Of a stretch of 64,000 nucleotides of DNA, positions 23,790 through 36,870 are shown one piece after another. The number at the start of each line of letters is the position of its first letter. The stretch's first letter is position 1. The notes beneath the pieces are model-generated. The model saw only the letters and a list, made by a program, of their open reading frames with translations. It did no database searches and had not been told where the DNA came from. Source of the DNA: Timema cristinae. Taxonomy: Eukaryota; Arthropoda; Insecta; Phasmatodea; Timematidae. A program made the translations under genes and the position numbers. The stretch covers positions 1 to 64,000 of the forward strand of contig JBCFYV010000213.1 of assembly GCA_039000515.1 (NCBI GenBank), given 5' to 3'.

Positions 23790-24350
23790 AATGAGAGTCA
23801 GACCTTAATCTCCCCTTGGGAGGTCTGCCAACACGAAACTAGTGCATCAGTAAACAATGCTTGAGATGGCAGTCTTTAAAAGTTCCCTAGCACGAGACAA
23901 TCCTTCCTGTGAGACGAGCCATGTTTGATTTTCTAGCCTGAGACAATCTTCCCTGTGGGGACGAGCCTCAGTTGGGTTTTCTAGAATGAGACTTTCCTTC
24001 CCCTGTGAGGACTGAGCAAATGTTTGAGTTTTTAGCACTGAACAACCCTTTCCTGGAGGACTGAGACTCTTTGAGTTTTCTAGCACGAGACAACCCCTTC
24101 CTGTGGGATGAGCAAAAATTTTTGGGGTTTTCTAGCACTGAGCAATCTTCTGGAGGACTGAGCACTCATTTGAGTTTTCTAGCACTGGGCCCCTTTCCCC
24201 TGTGAGGACTGAGAATCATTGGTTTTTAGAAATGAAAAAACCCTTTCCTGTGAGAATGACACATCATTGATTCCCCCAGCCTGAGACAATCCTTCCTGTG
24301 AGGACTGGCCATCGTTGGGTTCCCTGGGACTGGACAACCCTTCCTGTTAG
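23790..24350 (+). repeat. Minisatellite, about 50-bp unit
   Basis: The unit resembles TTTTCTAGCACTGAGACAAC, CCTTCCTGTGAGGACTGAGC and ATCATTTGAG. Starts near 23,891, 23,941, 23,989, 24,041, 24,088 and 24,141 give a period of 47-53 bp and about 10-11 units. Minus-strand frames of 65-79 aa across it only reflect the repeat. A single junction with AT-rich DNA bounds each side. Confidence 0.9.
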
Positions 24351-24950
24351 CAAAAACCAATAAAAGATATATCAAAAAAAATCAGTGGCGTATTTGAGAA
24401 AAAAGAGCTAAGCGAAATTTTAAAATTATTTAAGGAGGTTTCGGGAGTCAAAGATCATAAATCCCGTCGGCAAAAAGGAAAAAGGGCTTCGTCTTAAATT
24501 TTTTAAAAAAAAATCCTTGTTAAAATTTGGATCTCAACATTTATAATTTTCTCGAACTCTTATACTATTTTGGAAATTTTATCACCTCCAAACCCCCCTC
24601 TTTTTTTTTGACTTTTTTTATTATAATTAATACCCACTTTTTCGCTTACTACATTTCTGACTTCATAAATGTACACCAAAACTATGCACAAAACACCCCA
24701 AAATTTAAGATTCTTTCCCCAAGTGTTATGAAAACTTCTGTTTTGATAAGAGTGAATCCCCTTTCAATTCTTTTAGTGAAATTAAAGTACAACAGGTACA
24801 TTTGGTTTTTATTTTAGGTATTTAGCTTTCACTTTCGGGACGGAATGTTTAAATCACCAAAAGCTTATAAACTAGATTAAATTTAGAACAAATAAAAAAC
24901 CCCCACCCCCTGGCCTAAGTTCTTTAAAAATCACACAGTGAGAGGGAAAA
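24350..24950. other. AT-rich DNA, no gene supported
   Basis: A 96-aa plus-strand frame (24,527-24,817) is open here. It is rich in hydrophobic and aromatic residues but matches nothing I recognise, and AT-rich noise can explain it. Confidence 0.35.
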
Positions 24951-24954
24951 TCTA

Positions 24955-25072
24955 AATTTTTTATTTTATTTTTCTGGGCCATCCCGGGAAAAACCCTACC
25001 CGGCCCCCTTAGCTCCATAGGCAGGCAAACTACCGCTGAAACTATGGGGTTGGACTCACAAAAAAACAATAC
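24955..25072 (-). mobile_element. tRNA-derived SINE-like element
   Basis: On the minus strand, TAGTTTCAGCGG fits a polymerase III A box. About 40 bp downstream, CCGGGTAGGGTTTTTCCCGG resembles a decayed B box within a T-arm-like inverted repeat. An A-rich tail follows (ATAAAATAAAAAATTTAG type). A full cloverleaf cannot be folded confidently, so a decayed SINE head is more likely than a functional tRNA gene. Confidence 0.4.
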
Positions 25073-28000
25073 TAAAATAAAATATACATAAATGAAAAAT
25101 GTAGTAGTACATGGGTCAAGCGTCCCAAAATTGGTGGGAGGAATAGGGTGGATTGTACAACTACGTTAAAATATAATTAAGAGCCAAAATATTTTTTAAT
25201 TAAAACTAGTCCAAAACTGTTCAAAAAGAAAACTGTGTTAGCAAACAAAGGGAGATTGTGTCTTATTGGGTCTATTACTCTATTGCTACATCGAAAAAAA
25301 ATTTGTTTTTTTCTTTTTGAAGCAAATTTTGAAATTGTAAATTGTATCCTAACTTTTGGGATGTTTTAAAAATTTCAAAGAAACATCTAAAAGAACAATG
25401 TTGAAACTGCAAAATCTTCATACTAAAAAAAAGCACTGCCTAGTTAAATTTTAATTTAATTTTTCCTTCCCCCCCCCCCCACCCCATCCCCGCTTTTCCA
25501 AGGGTATATTCTAAAAGGGGTAGTAAATATCTTTAAAAATACATGATAATAATGTGCCTAGAATTCAAAAATAATCAGTAGTATTTATTAATGATAATTT
25601 AAAGTTTATTATTTATATAATATTTTGCAAATTTTCAAAAATTATCTGCATTTTTTTTTATTTTCTTGAGCCTACTAGCTTTGTAAAAAATCATTGTGAT
25701 CTTGTTATCTTGTTTCTTAAATATTTTCGATAGTTGGGACATGTTTTATTAACATTTTTAATTTTAAAAATGATCAAATATCAATAAGTTGACACTCTCA
25801 ATAAAAAATGCGGGTTTCATAACAAAAAATAAAAAAAATATTTCCCAAAATAAACATCAAAATTATTTTAGAATAGTTTTAAAAAATATTACCATAACAA
25901 TTTCACTCGTTCTTGGAAATGATATTTCAAAACGTATGCTTTTTTCCGAAGACCTGTCTGGTAGTTGCCCCCTTTACTGTTTCCTGATCCTCTTCCTTTT
26001 GGCAGGAAGGAACGGGGTCGGTTTGTAAGCATGCCAACCCATTCACCTCGCAACCCCCATACAAAAAATAGGTATTGACTTGCATTCAACAGTCAAAGGG
26101 CCTTAATTTATTGCCTTTGGTTATTAGTTAAAGTAAAAAAAAAATGTCGTGATTAAAGCATTTGATACAAAAATTAATTTAAATTACAAAATTTATTATA
26201 AAAAAAAATGAAAAACCCCGCAATATTTAGAATATGAATTGGCTCGTTTAGTTTTGTGCTCTTTTAAAATAATAATGCGAAAAATAAAGCCATCTTTGTT
26301 TGATACTTTTCCCATTAATAGTTAAACTTGGTATTTAAAAAATATTAGAGTATCAAAATAAATTTCTTGCATCGTTTTGGGGTGGCTTTAAAAAAGAAAA
26401 TTTTAGATATAAGTTTCATATTTTTAAAATGCTTTACGTTTTGTTTCAATTGTTTTTTTGGGGTTTAAAATAAAATAGCAAGAATATAAAAGAATAGAAA
26501 AAATAAACGATCCCCCAAAAATTGTGTTCAACCGAGGATCTTTCGATGAAATTAAAAGTTACGATGAATCAAGAAATATTTTTTTCCAACACAAGACAAA
26601 AAATCTGATTAGTTTCGATTTTCAGAAAAGTTGGAAGTAGAAATTTTCATTGTTAAAACAAGTCAAGACATGCTAAGTTTTGTTACTAAAAAAGTATTTG
26701 GGCAGTCTAAAAAAGGGAAAAGGGGAAGGTCAGAGGAAAATATATTTTTTAGGTGTTTCGCCAATATGAAAAGAGTAAAGAAAATATTGTTTTCTTACCC
26801 CCAAATACGGATGTAAAAAGCATCTGTCATTTTTAACAAGGAAAAAAGAAAATTTGAATGTTTTAGAAAACGTGAGCATTTCAAATCTCGGGGGAAGTAT
26901 TTTAGTAAGAAATTTTGTTAAAACAATTAATTTTTTTAAAATAAAAACGTTTTCTTTATGGCAAAAGATTCCCCATTTAAGGAAATTTCCATTGTAACAT
27001 CGACACATGTTTTTTGCAAAGTTACAAGAATTAAAAAATTTTGGCTTGCTTCTTTTTCAAATGAATATGGAATTTAAATTTGAAAACTTTTTTGTTGAGT
27101 GATGTAAAATAACCATTTTGGTAATAATTACGGGTTTTGGGTTTGTGTGTTTGGTGGGAATAAAATTTTTTGTGAGGGATATAAATCAATCGAAATAAAA
27201 TAAATGTATAAATAGTTATTAAAAATCATACCATAGCCCACGCTGTTCTTGAAAAAAAGGGGTATACTGGTTATACCTTGGGTAGCTGAACCCTGGGGTT
27301 TAACTCCAAGGAGAGCGTTGCCCATGAGTTACAAGCGGCAGCCCAGTCATTGTGGTAAACAAATACAAATATTACTGTCCAATATACTAGATAAAATATT
27401 TACGACAATTTCGACATTTTGTAATAGTGATTTTCAAAAACCTTTAAAAAATCTTGTTGATACTTATATTTAATTTAAATTAGTTAAAAACATACCCCTG
27501 AAAAAGGGGGAATTGATCGAGACTTTGGCTTGGGCCCCCAATGCAAAAATTAGAGCTATCTAGGATTCATAACATGTTTCAGTCTTCTTCATCATTTTGA
27601 AGGCTATCGTGATGGATGTGTAACGGGGTTTACATATGGTACCAACACTATTGAGCGATATACTTGTGTCATCTGACCCGGGGAGGATTTTTAATCAAAG
27701 TATGTAATACAAGTTGTAATTTTAACTTTAAAAATTAAAAATATCCACGCCCAAGAAATTTGGACTCAGTATTAAATTATAGTGAAAAAATGCTCGGATA
27801 CGGACCAATACTTTATTTAAAAGGGTATAGCATTGCCCCCCAGAAAAGACCCGCTCGTTTCCCTGTGAAGTTTTGTTTTTCATCTAATTTAAAATTAAAT
27901 TTAAACTGTGATTCCTTCAATAGGGATAGGGGACGTAATTTACAATTTTTTAGCTTTCTGAATTTTTAATAACAGGTGTTCTCAATTTATTAAACCCAAA

Positions 28001-28140
28001 ATCTCATGTAACTGGTACATTTAAAGAAGCAACTGTCTCCCTTGTTTTTCCAACCTTAATTTTTGATCATATGTTTTTCCCCGGCAGATCTAGACATTTT
28101 CCTTAAACCCTGAAGTTAGGGTCAGGGGGTGACAAAAAAT
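25072..28140. other. AT-rich single-copy DNA, no gene supported
   Basis: Relatively clean AT-rich sequence with a C-run near 25,466. Open frames stay at or below 92 aa and none resembles a known family. A locally GC-richer patch at 27,235-27,360, with GGGTTCAGCTACCC on the minus strand, may be another decayed SINE, but the polymerase III boxes are not convincing. Another patch, 25,985-26,060, is similar in composition. Confidence 0.35.
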
Positions 28141-29830
28141 ATTTCGGTTGGTCTATTGAAAAATATTATGTTTTAATTTCAGAAAATTTTAGTACAAGTG
28201 TAAACGAAATACAAAAAAATTATGGTTTTTTCTTTATTGTCGATTGTAAAAAATTTTAGTGTTGGAGTTTTGTAAATAATGGAGATTTTTTTAACTTTTA
28301 AATAATCCCCGTTAAAAAAATTTTTTTTAAAATACATTTTATTGATTTTTTCCCAATTTTAAACCCCAAAAAGAACAAAAATTTTATTTTGGGGACAACC
28401 AAAAATTTTTTTTTTTTAGTCAAAGTAATTTAAAACTAACTTTTTTTTTAATTGGTGTTTTTTCTCGCTTGTTTGGGTTTTTTTTATATTTTTTAAAATT
28501 TTTTAAAACCCCAAATAATGTTTTAAATCATAGACATTGGGGTTTTGCAACGCAAATATAGCGTTTTGATGTTTAGTTTGGGTTTTTGGGGAGGGGCTTT
28601 TCGAGCTAAAAAACCCCCGGGGGATTTTTGGAAGGGTTTTTTCAAAACATTGTTTTTTTAAATATCGCCATCCCTTTTAAAAAAGCTTTCCCCATACACA
28701 AATGTGTAAAATTTCGAAAAAAGGATTAAAAAAATCACCCGAGCACACACAACCAACCCCTTTTCCAGTAAAAAATTTTTTTTTGGAACACCCCTCCCCA
28801 AATTTAACCAAATGAGAAAAAAATTATAATTGGGTTTAAGTGAGTTTTTTTGCCTGTTTATTCGACCCTTTTAACCCCTTAAAAATTTTCGATAGAGTTG
28901 TAATCAAACATTTTGGGGGGTTTTTTTCCTGGGAAAGGTTAAAAAAATTTTTTTTTGGGAAATTTTACCCGTTGGGAAAGGGGTTTTTGGATGTTTAGTT
29001 TTTTTTTTTTAAATTAAAAAAAAAAATAGAAATTTAGAATTTTGGAAAAAAAAAAAAGGATATAAATTTAAAAATTTTATTTTTTTTAAAATTTTATGGC
29101 CCCCTTTTTAAAAATTTCTTTTTCCCAATCAAAAAAATTAATTTTAAAATTTTTTAAGGAAAGTTTTCCCCCCCTTTAAATTTTTTTAAAACTGATTTTT
29201 GAAAGGGGGTTTCTTAACGGTCTAATAGTGGCGTTGAAAAAAACCCTTTGGGCCAAAAAAAAGGGTCTTTTTTAATTATTTGTTGAAGGGGGTTTTTGTT
29301 CCAAAAAATTTTTTAATTTAAAAAGGGGAAAATAATTTTTTTTTGCTTTTTGGTGAAAAAAACCCCTTAATTTTTTTTGGGCAGCCCGGGGGCCCGTTTG
29401 ATTCCCGGGGAGTGAAAAAAGTAGGTTTAACCGCTGGGGTAAATTTTTTTGTTGTCCCGGGGGTTTAAAATGTATTTTTTATGACCCCTTTTAAAAAAAA
29501 AGGGGGTTTAGGGGCCTTTATTCCCCCATGGTGCAAATTTGGGGTTTAAAACCCTTTAAAAAAGGGAAAAATTTTTTTTGGGGGGGTTATATTTATTACA
29601 CAAAATTTGTTTAAAGTCCTGGGTTTGTTCCCTTTTGGAGAAAAAAGAAAAAATTAAAATTTCAAGTGATAAAAATTTTGCCAGGGAAGTATTTTTATAA
29701 CCCTTTCGAATGGGAACAATTTAAAACAAAATTTTAAAAACATTTTAAATTTTGCGTACATTTTAACGCGAAAATTTGAGAAATAATTATTTTCAAGTGT
29801 TTTTTCTTTTGGGGTTTTTTGTTTTAAATT
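28140..29830. other. AT-rich homopolymer DNA, nothing recognised
   Basis: Dense A and T runs with scattered C and G runs. I see no coding, RNA or repeat-unit signal, and the error signature is strong. Confidence 0.5.
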
Positions 29831-32800
29831 TGGGGGGGGTTTTTTTTTGGGGGCAGTGTTCCCGCGCCCATGGCCCGGGCCCCCCTTAACCCCCCACAGC
29901 GCATGCCCCCATGCCGGGGGTGTGGGGTTTTTAACCCCAAGTGTTTGAGGAAGGGGTCCCGGTTTATCCCCGTGGCGCCCAACCCGGGCCCTTTGAGCCC
30001 CCAGAAGGAATTAGTGGCCCCGGGTTTAACCCGGTTTGAAAATTTTTCCAAAGGCTTCCCCTTTTAAAGTCGAGGGGACTTAAACAATTAAAGTGGTATT
30101 TTTTTGTGGGCGAGGGTTAACAACAATTTTGGGTGAGAGACGTCGTGGGATCAAAAAAGGTTCGTTGAGCCCCAAAAAAAGCCCTTTTTTTGGGGTTAGG
30201 AACTGGGTTACGCGAGGAAAACGTGGGGTTTTTTAAAATTTGGCCCAAAAAAGATCCCGTCAAGACCCGTATTTGTTCTTTAGGGGGGGAAAGGGTGTGT
30301 TTTTAAAGGAAGAGGGGTTTTCAAAGCAATGCTTTGTTCCCCCCCGCCCCCTTTTTATAAATTAAACCCCCTTTAAAAAGGCCCCAGGGATGAGATAAAA
30401 AATTTCCCGCTAGCTTTTTAGCCTTTAAAAAAAACCCCCGGGGAAAATTTCGATTAAAAAGGCCCCCCTTTTACACTTTGGCCCTTTTTCCCCCCATTGG
30501 TTGTTTTGCGAGGCTTTTGTGTGAGTTTAAAAAAAGGGGAACCCCAAAAGATGAATTTGCACCTTTTTGAAAATCCCAATGGGGTTATTTAGAATCAAAA
30601 CCCGAGGAAAATTTTCCCTGATGCCTGTGAATATTTTAAAAGGGGGGGGGTAACCAGTGAAACCCAAATTTAAAAAATTCCAAAAAAAAAATCATAGTGT
30701 TAGGGGAAAATCGGGGGTGGGGTTTATATGGGGTTCCCCCCCTTCCAAAAATTTTTAAAGGGGGGCCCCGATTGATTTGTATTTTCCGCGTAAGCAAAAT
30801 CATTTTTAAGTCAAAACATTTACGGCCCCTTTAATTTAAAGTTTTTTGACGGGGCCCCATGGGAGCCGTTCTTAAGAGAATGGATAAGTGCAAATCCGCT
30901 GCAAAAAATTCTACGTAAAGCGGGGTTTTAGTGGGGGCAAACGTGACCTGGAAAATTTTTTGGGGGGTTCACAAACCCGAAATTTTTTCAACAATAAAAT
31001 CCCGTTTTTTCAGAGGTCACATGTCGTCTGGATTAAAAAGGGTTTTTGGGGGTCTGGGGAAAAATTTTTTTTTTTTGGAAAAAAACAAAATTTTTTACAC
31101 AGGGTTTGAACCCCTTTTTTTGAGTATGGATACTATCTTATTTTTGGGGGTTTTTTGCTATTTTGAAGCAGGCCCCCCCCCAACCCTAAAGGAAAAAAAT
31201 AAATTTTTGGTTTTTGTTTTGTAATTTTATGCAACAAGAAACTTTTCAAAAGGGGGGGCAGAGTACTTGCCGAACCCCGTTTTGTTTTAAGGGAAAATTT
31301 TTCATGGCCCCCCCCTTTATTCGATGTAAAAAAAACCCCATTGCACCCTAAAGGGTGATGGTCTCGTATTTAAAGGGGTAAAAGGCCCCAATTTTTTATT
31401 TTTTTAAAAGGGAAAATTTAAAAACAACCCAAAAATTTTAAAGGGGGTTTTCCCCCCAGGTTTTTTAAGAAAAGGTTTTAAAAGGAAATTTTTTTTTAAA
31501 ATATTTAGGCGGTTAAAAAATAAACCCCTTTAAAATCATAAGAACGGGTGTGAAAATCATGTTTCCCTGGTTTTCGGGGCCCCCCCTTTTTTTTTGACTA
31601 AAAAAATTTTCCCCTGCATTGTAAAATTTTCAAATTTTTTTGGGTTTAACCCGGGCTTTGATTAAGGAACCCCCCCCCCAAAAATTTATTAATAAAAAAA
31701 AAAAATGGGTATAGGGGGCCCCTTTTACAAAGGGGATACGGGTTGGTGATATTGGGTTTTGGGGGCGGGGCCTTTTGGAAAATGGTATGGAAGCGTTGGT
31801 TTAAGAAAATTTTTTTTTTGGGTTTTAACCCTTTTTTTGGAACGTATTTCGGAAAGATTAAAGAAAACGAAAAAACCCGCCTGAAATTTAAGGGAAAAAC
31901 TATGAGAAAGCAAGGGGAACCTTTTGAGAGGGGTGTTTCGATGCAAGACGGCCCTGTTGGGTTTACCCCGAATAACTTTAAAATAAATTTTGTGAAAACT
32001 TTCCCCGGGGGCTACCCGGGGGTGAGAGCAATAGTCGAGTCACAATGGGTTTGTGGGAGGCCCCCGAGTGGTGTCTCTTCCCTTTTGGGGTAAAGGGGTT
32101 TTTAGGTATATGTTTTAGGGCCGGGGTTTTTTAGCTGTTAAAATGGATTTCCCCCACCCTCTTCCGTTTGGGGGGGGGTTTTTTGGGGTTTTTTTTTCCA
32201 AGGAAAAATCCCATCAAAAAAGCCCCCCCAGGCCTGGAAAAGGGGAAAGAAGGTCCCTTGTTGCTGCCCAAAAATTAAAAAACCCGGGTACCCGGGTTTT
32301 TGAGATGGGGGGTGTACGTTTAAAAACAATGCAAGCCTGCAAGGACGTGAAAAAAATTTTTAACCCTTTGATGTTACAGCAAGGATCCCTCAGTCCCCGG
32401 GCGATTATTTTTGGGGGAAATTTTATCAAAAAATGTTCCCCTGAAGAGAATTTTTTGGAGGAAACCAAGTACTTGGTTTTTTGTTATTGTATTTACATTT
32501 TTTCAAATTTAAAAATTCCCCTTGGGGCCCCCCCCAAAATTTATGGAACCAAAAAATTCCCCCTTAATTAAGTGGGGAAAATTTTTTTTAAATTAAAATG
32601 GCACCCCCCCGGGGTTTATTCCGCCCCCCTTTTTTCCCACATGAAATTTCGAAAGTTTTGTTTATTTGGCGGGAAAAGCGGGGAGGGGAAAAAACCCAAA
32701 GGGGTTTTGAGCCCCAAAAGAAATAAAATATGTTTTTTAAGGGGTTGGGGGAATTTCAGTCCCGGGGAAAACCTTTTTAGAAAAGGTACCCCCTTTTAAA

Positions 32801-33530
32801 AGGCCGAAATGTGGGGTACAATGTATTGGTTTTTTTGAGTAGACCCCGTTTGGTGGCCTTTTTACGGGAATTGTATTTTTTGAAAAAATTTAAACAAAAA
32901 GCCCTGGTGGAAATGGTGTGTTCCCCAAAAGGAAAAATTTTTCTTCAAAAAATTTTTTTGGGAAAAGGGAAGGGGTTGAATTTTGGTTGTTTGTAAAAAC
33001 CCCCGGGTTTGCCCTTGGGTAAACTCTTTTTTAAAAAACGTCTTAGGAAAGGGGTTTTGGGGGGAAAACCCCATTTACCCCCGTGGGCCTTGTCCCGGGA
33101 CCCCAAGTACCCGGGGGCGGGTCCCCCCATCATGTGGACAGCGTCATTTATGTAAAAGGGGGTTTGTTCCTCAATTTCAAAAATGCCGTGACGCGTTGTG
33201 CCCCAAAAACCCCCCCGAGGTGGGATCTTTTATCGATACTAGGTAGTTTCATTTTTACGAATCCCTTTAAAATTTTTTGTTCATTTTTTATATTCAATGG
33301 GCAATTTTTAAATTTTGGTTCCCAAAAAAATAGTTTTGAAATTAGAAAAGTTGTTGGGTTTTTTTTTTTTTGGGAGAGGGTAAAACACCAACCCCCCCAG
33401 AAACAAATTTTATGTTTTTTTGGGGGAAAATTGGGGGGATTGTTTATGGGAATTTTGGAGGGGGGCTTTATTTTTTCTCTTATTTATTGTTTGGTGAATT
33501 TTGAAAATTTAAAATTTTGATATTTTTTTA
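29830..33530. other. Mixed-composition region, possible decayed element
   Basis: Composition rises to moderately GC-rich, starting abruptly with GCGCCCATGGCCCGGGCC near 29,863. Open frames reach 145 aa (33,083-33,520) but change composition along their length, and none carries a motif I can name. The region could contain a transposon or an exon-poor gene corrupted by sequence errors; no product can be assigned. Confidence 0.3.
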
Positions 33531-33744
33531 AAAAGTTTGGTTTTTTTTTTAAAAAAATTTAAAAATTTTTTTTGAAAACCCCCTTCCAAATGTCATCGAA
33601 ACTTAATTAATTTTGGGTCTTCTTGTAAATTATTTTTTGATTTTTTCTTGTTTTTTAAACCGCCGAACTGAAAAACTCCCCCCGGGGGCTGTTTCCCCCC
33701 TTTTTTTCCCAATGTTCAACAAATCATGTTATCTTAAATCCAAA

Positions 33745-35800
33745 TGTCGTTTTAATAAAAAACAAAAAATTTAAAGGGGTTAAAAAACACGGCGTTAATT
33801 TGGCAAAATAAATCTTTACTAGAACTTAAAAAAAAAGGGTTTAATTATTTTTTTTATTTTTAAAATAAATGCTAATAATGGCTGGGGATTCCCAAAAAAA
33901 TTTTTATTTCACATAAAACAAACCATAAACCCTTGAAACCCCAATAGTTGTTGGCCCGGTATTAGAATTTTTTTTCCCCGGAAAGTTGTTTCATTTTCCC
34001 TTTTTGTTCTTTTTAAAAAATAAAAATTTTTAAAAAAATAGGTAAAAGTTTGTTTCCCTAAAAAAAGTACGTTTTTTTAACAAGAAATCTTGAAAAAGGG
34101 GAGTATTTTTGGGTGATTAAATATTATAGTCTTTTTTTATTTTATGTGTTGTGGGCCCCAAAATGTCTGGAAAAATTTTTTTTTAAAAATTGGTGTAAAT
34201 TGGGGTTTTATTATTTTTAAATCCCCGCTTATTTATATATTCTTTCGTTTATTTAAATCAAGGTAATTTTATTTGTTGCCGGGAAAAATTTTTTCCCAAA
34301 TTTTTTTAAATTTTTTTCCCAAATTTTACATATTTTTTTGTGTTTTTATTTTTTTTAAAGGGGAAAATTTTTTTTCTAGGTTAGTAAAAAAATTTAAAAA
34401 AAACCTATGTTTTGAGCAAGAATACTTATATTTTATGCCCGGATTTATAATTTTTTTGTCCCCCCTTTAACCCTTTAAAAAAAAACAAAACTTTCAAAAA
34501 AAAAAAAATTTTTTTTTAAAAACTTTAAAAAATTTTTTATATAAAATTAGCCTTTGAACAAAAATCAAAAAAAATTGTTTTTTTGATCGAACCGTTTTTT
34601 TTTAAAAAAACGGCCCAATTTAAAGAGGAAAAAAGATTGATGATTTTGGGGGGCCCTTTAAAAGGGAAAAATTTAATATTTTTGTATGATTGGTTTTTTA
34701 AAAGTTTTTAAAAAAAAAAGTTTATTGGGAAAAAACTTCAGTGATTAAAAATAACTAAATTTTAAATAACGAAAAAAGGTAGGTTTTTGCTACGATTTTG
34801 CCAATAAAAATTTTTACTTGTACACGTTCCAAATTTTTCAAGGGGGAGGGGAAAATTTTTTCTTTTTCGGGGGGGAAAAATTTCAGAAAAAAAAATTTTT
34901 TGAAACCCCTTAAATTTTTCTTATTTACAAAAAAGATAACTTGAAAGGGAAATTTTTTTACCTTGAAAAAACAATTAATTTTTTCTTTTTTAGCTTTGAA
35001 AGTAAATGGGGTTTTTTTGATGGTTTGAGTATTTGGCCCTGAGGGGCCCTTTTCCCAGAGTTGAGCCCCGGAAATGTGGGGTATTTAAAAGGTTTTAAAA
35101 GGGGGTTTTTGGGGGTTTTAAAAAATTTAACCCAATTTAAAGGGTTTTTATGGGGGGGTTTTTTTTTTTTAGTTTTTAAAAATTATTAAGAATCTGATCC
35201 CATTTTTTTTTAATTTTTCAAAAAAAATGAGGGATTTTTTTTTCGAAAAAAAACTTTAAGGGGTTAAAATAAAGGGTTTTCAAATTTTTTTAAATTTTGG
35301 GGAAAATTTTTGGGTGTTTTGATTTTTTTACCCATTGAATAAATATAAAATATTTTAAAAAAAATTTTAAAATTTAAAAAATTTTAAAAACCAATAATTT
35401 TTAAATTGATGAAAAATATATGTTTTAAACCAAGGTCGGGAAAAAAAGAGGGGGTTTTTTGTTAAAATGTGTTGTATTTAATATTTTTTTTAAAACCCAG
35501 TATATTATTTTGTTTTTGGTTAACGATTTCAGAAAATTTTTTTACATTTTTAAAAAAAAAGAGCGAGGGAATTTGTTTTGGGGGGAAAGTAATTTATTTT
35601 TGATTTAAATTTTCAGAAAATATTAATTTTAAAAAATTGTGTAGTTTTAACCAAAAAATTATTATTTGTAATAAAATTTTAAAAATTTGCCTTTTAAAAA
35701 AATTTTTTTTTGGTGTTTTTTTTTTTTTAAATTTGGGGAGCTATTGCGTTTATTTTTTAAAAAAAAGGGGAAAGGTTACGAGAAGAGGGTGGGGAATTAG
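33745..35800 (+). repeat. Duplicated segment, copy 2 (noisy)
   Basis: Direct repeat of 21,790-23,520. ATGGCTGGGGATTCCC near 33,880, TTTCACATAAAACAAACC near 33,906, GTGGGCCCC near 34,152, CGTTTATTTAAATCAAG near 34,248 and TTTATTTGTTGCCGG near 34,268 follow in the same order. Offset is about 11.95 kb at the start and about 12.25 kb near the end, implying roughly 0.3 kb of extra sequence in this copy. It is much richer in homopolymers than copy 1. Confidence 0.65.
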
Positions 35801-36180
35801 GGGGTATCTTTCAAACCCAAAAACCCCTTGGGGCCCCCATTTTAAAAGGTATTGTATTGGTTAAAAAAGTGAAAAATTTAAAAAAAAAAATTTGGGTTGA
35901 TTATTTAAATTGTAAATTGTGAAAGAAAAAAATTTTTAAAAATTTTTTAGAGTTTCAAAATTTCCCAAAATTTAATTGTTTTTAATCATACATTTTTTTA
36001 AATAGGCCAATGTTCTTTGTAGATTTAATTTTTTTTATTTTTTTTTCCATTTGTAGGAGATAAGTTTTATTTTAAATTAATTTTTTTTAGATTTTTCCCT
36101 GGGGTTATTAGGGAAAAAAAAAAAAGGGGAAAAGGAAATAAAGAATGGAGGGAAGTAAGTTTTAAAGGGAAAAGCAAATT
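35800..36180. other. AT-rich DNA, nothing recognised
   Basis: T- and A-run rich sequence without a coding or repeat signal that I can support. Confidence 0.4.
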
Positions 36181-36480
36181 TTGGGGGCCCAATCCTGTTT
36201 TTTGGGTCCCGAGATGCCCGGATGGGCCGTAGGGGTTTGGGGGGGTTGGAGCCCCCGGGGGGGCCGGGGGGGGTGGGGGGGTTTGGTTTGAGAGGAATGT
36301 GGGTGTTTTTGAGAGGGGGGTTTTTTGGTTTTGGGGGGGGAGGGTTTGGGGGGGGGGGGGGGGGGGAGGGGCAGGGACACGACTGGGAGTGTTTGGGGGG
36401 GGAGGGGGGTTAAAAACCCAGATGGGGTGGTTTTAGGGGGGGGGGGGGGGGGAGACTGCCTCGGGGGGAAAAGGGGTTTT
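36180..36480 (+). repeat. G-rich tract with very long G runs
   Basis: About 300 bp in which the plus strand is mostly G and T. It has several G runs of 7 or more and one of about 16 near 36,350. Glycine-rich (plus) and proline-rich (minus) frames across it are compositional. It could form G-quadruplexes, or it may be a badly called simple repeat. Confidence 0.6.
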
Positions 36481-36499
36481 TTTTTCCCCCCTTTATCAT

Positions 36500-36870
36500 G
36501 TGATTTTTAGTAGGCGCTTACTCCCCCAAATTGATGGCGTTAGCCCCCGATTGGGGAAATTAAAAAGGGTATACAAGTAATTCAGTAAAAAATTTTCCCC
36601 TTTCCCCCTCTCTCCCCCCCTCCCCAAAGAGGGGGTTACTTTTGGGCCCCGAACCCCCCTGATCAAAAAATTGGGAAATTTAAAAGGGTTTGACAATTTA
36701 TTCTCTTAAAAAAGGGGGGGGTGGGTTTGAACTCCCCCGATGGTAAGGGGAATTTACAAGTTTATTCCTCTTAAAAAATAAAAATTTTTTTTAACCCCAG
36801 TATATTTTTAAAATTACTTTATAAAATATTTTTCAGTAAAAATTTTTTTCTCTTAAAATCTTTGTCTTTT
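36500..36870. repeat. Fragment related to array H
   Basis: Contains CTCCCCCGATGGTAAGGGGA near 36,732, TTTATTCCTCTTAAAAAATA and a CCCCAGTATATTTTTAAAA stretch. These resemble the final units of array H at 37,660-38,150. It lies on the other side of a GC-richer segment. Confidence 0.45.

Noticed and set aside
27235..27360. Possible tRNA or second SINE (GGGTTCAGCTACCC on the minus strand)
   Set aside because: Could not arrange acceptor, D and anticodon stems; the box spacing is not convincing, so no feature was called.
36162..36413. Proline-rich (minus) and glycine-rich (plus) frames
   Set aside because: Purely the translation of a G-run tract.
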